Assembly: GCA_009841615.1 (NCBI GenBank) | Contig: VXLL01000020.1 | Span: 1 to 45,228, forward strand | Source of the DNA: Gammaproteobacteria bacterium | Lineage (GTDB): Bacteria; Pseudomonadota; Gammaproteobacteria; Pseudomonadales; Azotimanducaceae | Reading direction: 5' to 3' | DNA: 45,228 nucleotides | Shown: one piece after another, positions 45,020-45,228 of the stretch | How the letters are laid out: every line of letters starts with the position of its first letter | Position numbering within the stretch: position 1 is the stretch's first letter | Made by a program: the position numbers and the translations under genes | Notes under the pieces: generated by a model | Seen by the model: only the letters and a program-made list of their open reading frames with translations | Database searches by the model: none | What the model was told of the DNA's origin: nothing

Positions 45020-45228
45020 TTAGTCGAAGCTAGATTCAGTCGCAATTCCAAATCGAGAGACTAGAACCTCCTTCAAATTGTCTGTGATCAACTCTCTTTG
45101 AAGGATGCAACCCTTCGAGTCTACTAGAAAAGCTTTAGGAATACCTTGTACGCCATACGCGACTGGAGTTTCTTGCTTAAAGCCTCCGATATCGGCTACA
45201 TTTATCCAAGCGAGTTTGTGTTCGTCAG
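45020..45228 (-). CDS. TlpA-like thiol-disulfide oxidoreductase, C-terminal part (runs off the window)
   Basis: Only the last 69 codons are in the window. They encode the C-terminal half of a TlpA/ResA-type thioredoxin fold: WINVADIGGFKQETPVAYG, then VQGIPKAFLVDSKGCILQ, with the characteristic cis-Pro loop (GIPKAF). The reading frame is intact. It differs from the decayed copy at 37466 by about five residues, with most base changes silent. This suggests that the copy here has stayed under selection. The CGPC motif would lie beyond the window edge. It is upstream of the giant protease on the same strand. Confidence 0.8.
   Translation of the reverse strand, partial: DEHKLAWINVADIGGFKQETPVAYGVQGIPKAFLVDSKGCILQRELITDNLKEVLVSRFGIATESSFD
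45029..45228 (-). repeat. Copy B of the TlpA duplication
   Basis: Partner of 37475-37674, same orientation, about 90 percent identical by eye. The repeat probably continues beyond the window. Confidence 0.85.

Overview
The window comes from a Gram-negative bacterium, most likely a gammaproteobacterium. The evidence is an RND efflux permease with its membrane-fusion protein, several lipobox lipoproteins, periplasmic TlpA-type thioredoxins and conventional Shine-Dalgarno sites. Base composition is moderate (mid-40s percent GC by eye). TTG and GTG starts are common. No tRNA, rRNA, CRISPR array, transposase or integrase was recognised, so the taxon cannot be fixed further.

Layout. Positions 1-6261 hold chromosomal cell-envelope genes: a small two-span membrane protein, a short ORF ending in a rho-independent terminator, and a convergent operon of membrane-fusion protein, RND permease and lipoprotein. 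Positions 6.8-35.2 kb are a dense defence island. On the minus strand from 21.6 down to 6.8 kb lie an SDH-family Clp-fold serine protease, a type ISP restriction-modification enzyme, a DUF4268 nuclease-like protein, a decayed phospholipase D-like nuclease gene, a short type II CBASS operon (CD-NTase, E2-like protein with a SEC-C tail, 2TM-SAVED effector), a DACNV-type diadenylate cyclase-like protein and a small Cys-rich protein. A paralogue of that small protein sits at 22.2 kb. On the plus strand from 22.7 to 31.9 kb are a DnaQ-like exonuclease with a BRCT domain, a GmrSD-like DUF262/HNH protein and a very large Avs-like STAND NTPase split by an apparent single frameshift. From 32 to 35.2 kb, mostly minus strand, are gene remnants, two small unrecognised genes and an AAA ATPase-DUF4435 fusion resembling merged PARIS. 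Positions 35.3-45.2 kb return to envelope functions: two lipoproteins, a giant S8 protease (2010 aa) with beta-sandwich, beta-propeller and Cys-containing repeats, and two TlpA-type genes, one decayed and one intact but cut by the window end.

How the genes work together. The CBASS genes form a clear functional unit: CD-NTase and E2 overlap by 4 bases, and the SAVED effector follows. The ISP enzyme and DUF4268 protein probably form one transcription unit. The other defence genes look like independent modules with long non-coding spacers and several decayed neighbours, as expected in an island with rapid gain and loss.

The observations most worth pursuing are: the diadenylate cyclase-like DACNV gene directly downstream of CBASS, with its own promoter; the paired small Cys-rich proteins that share promoter architecture; the frame-split Avs gene; the AAA-DUF4435 fusion with a possible small partner gene; and the TlpA duplication flanking the giant protease.
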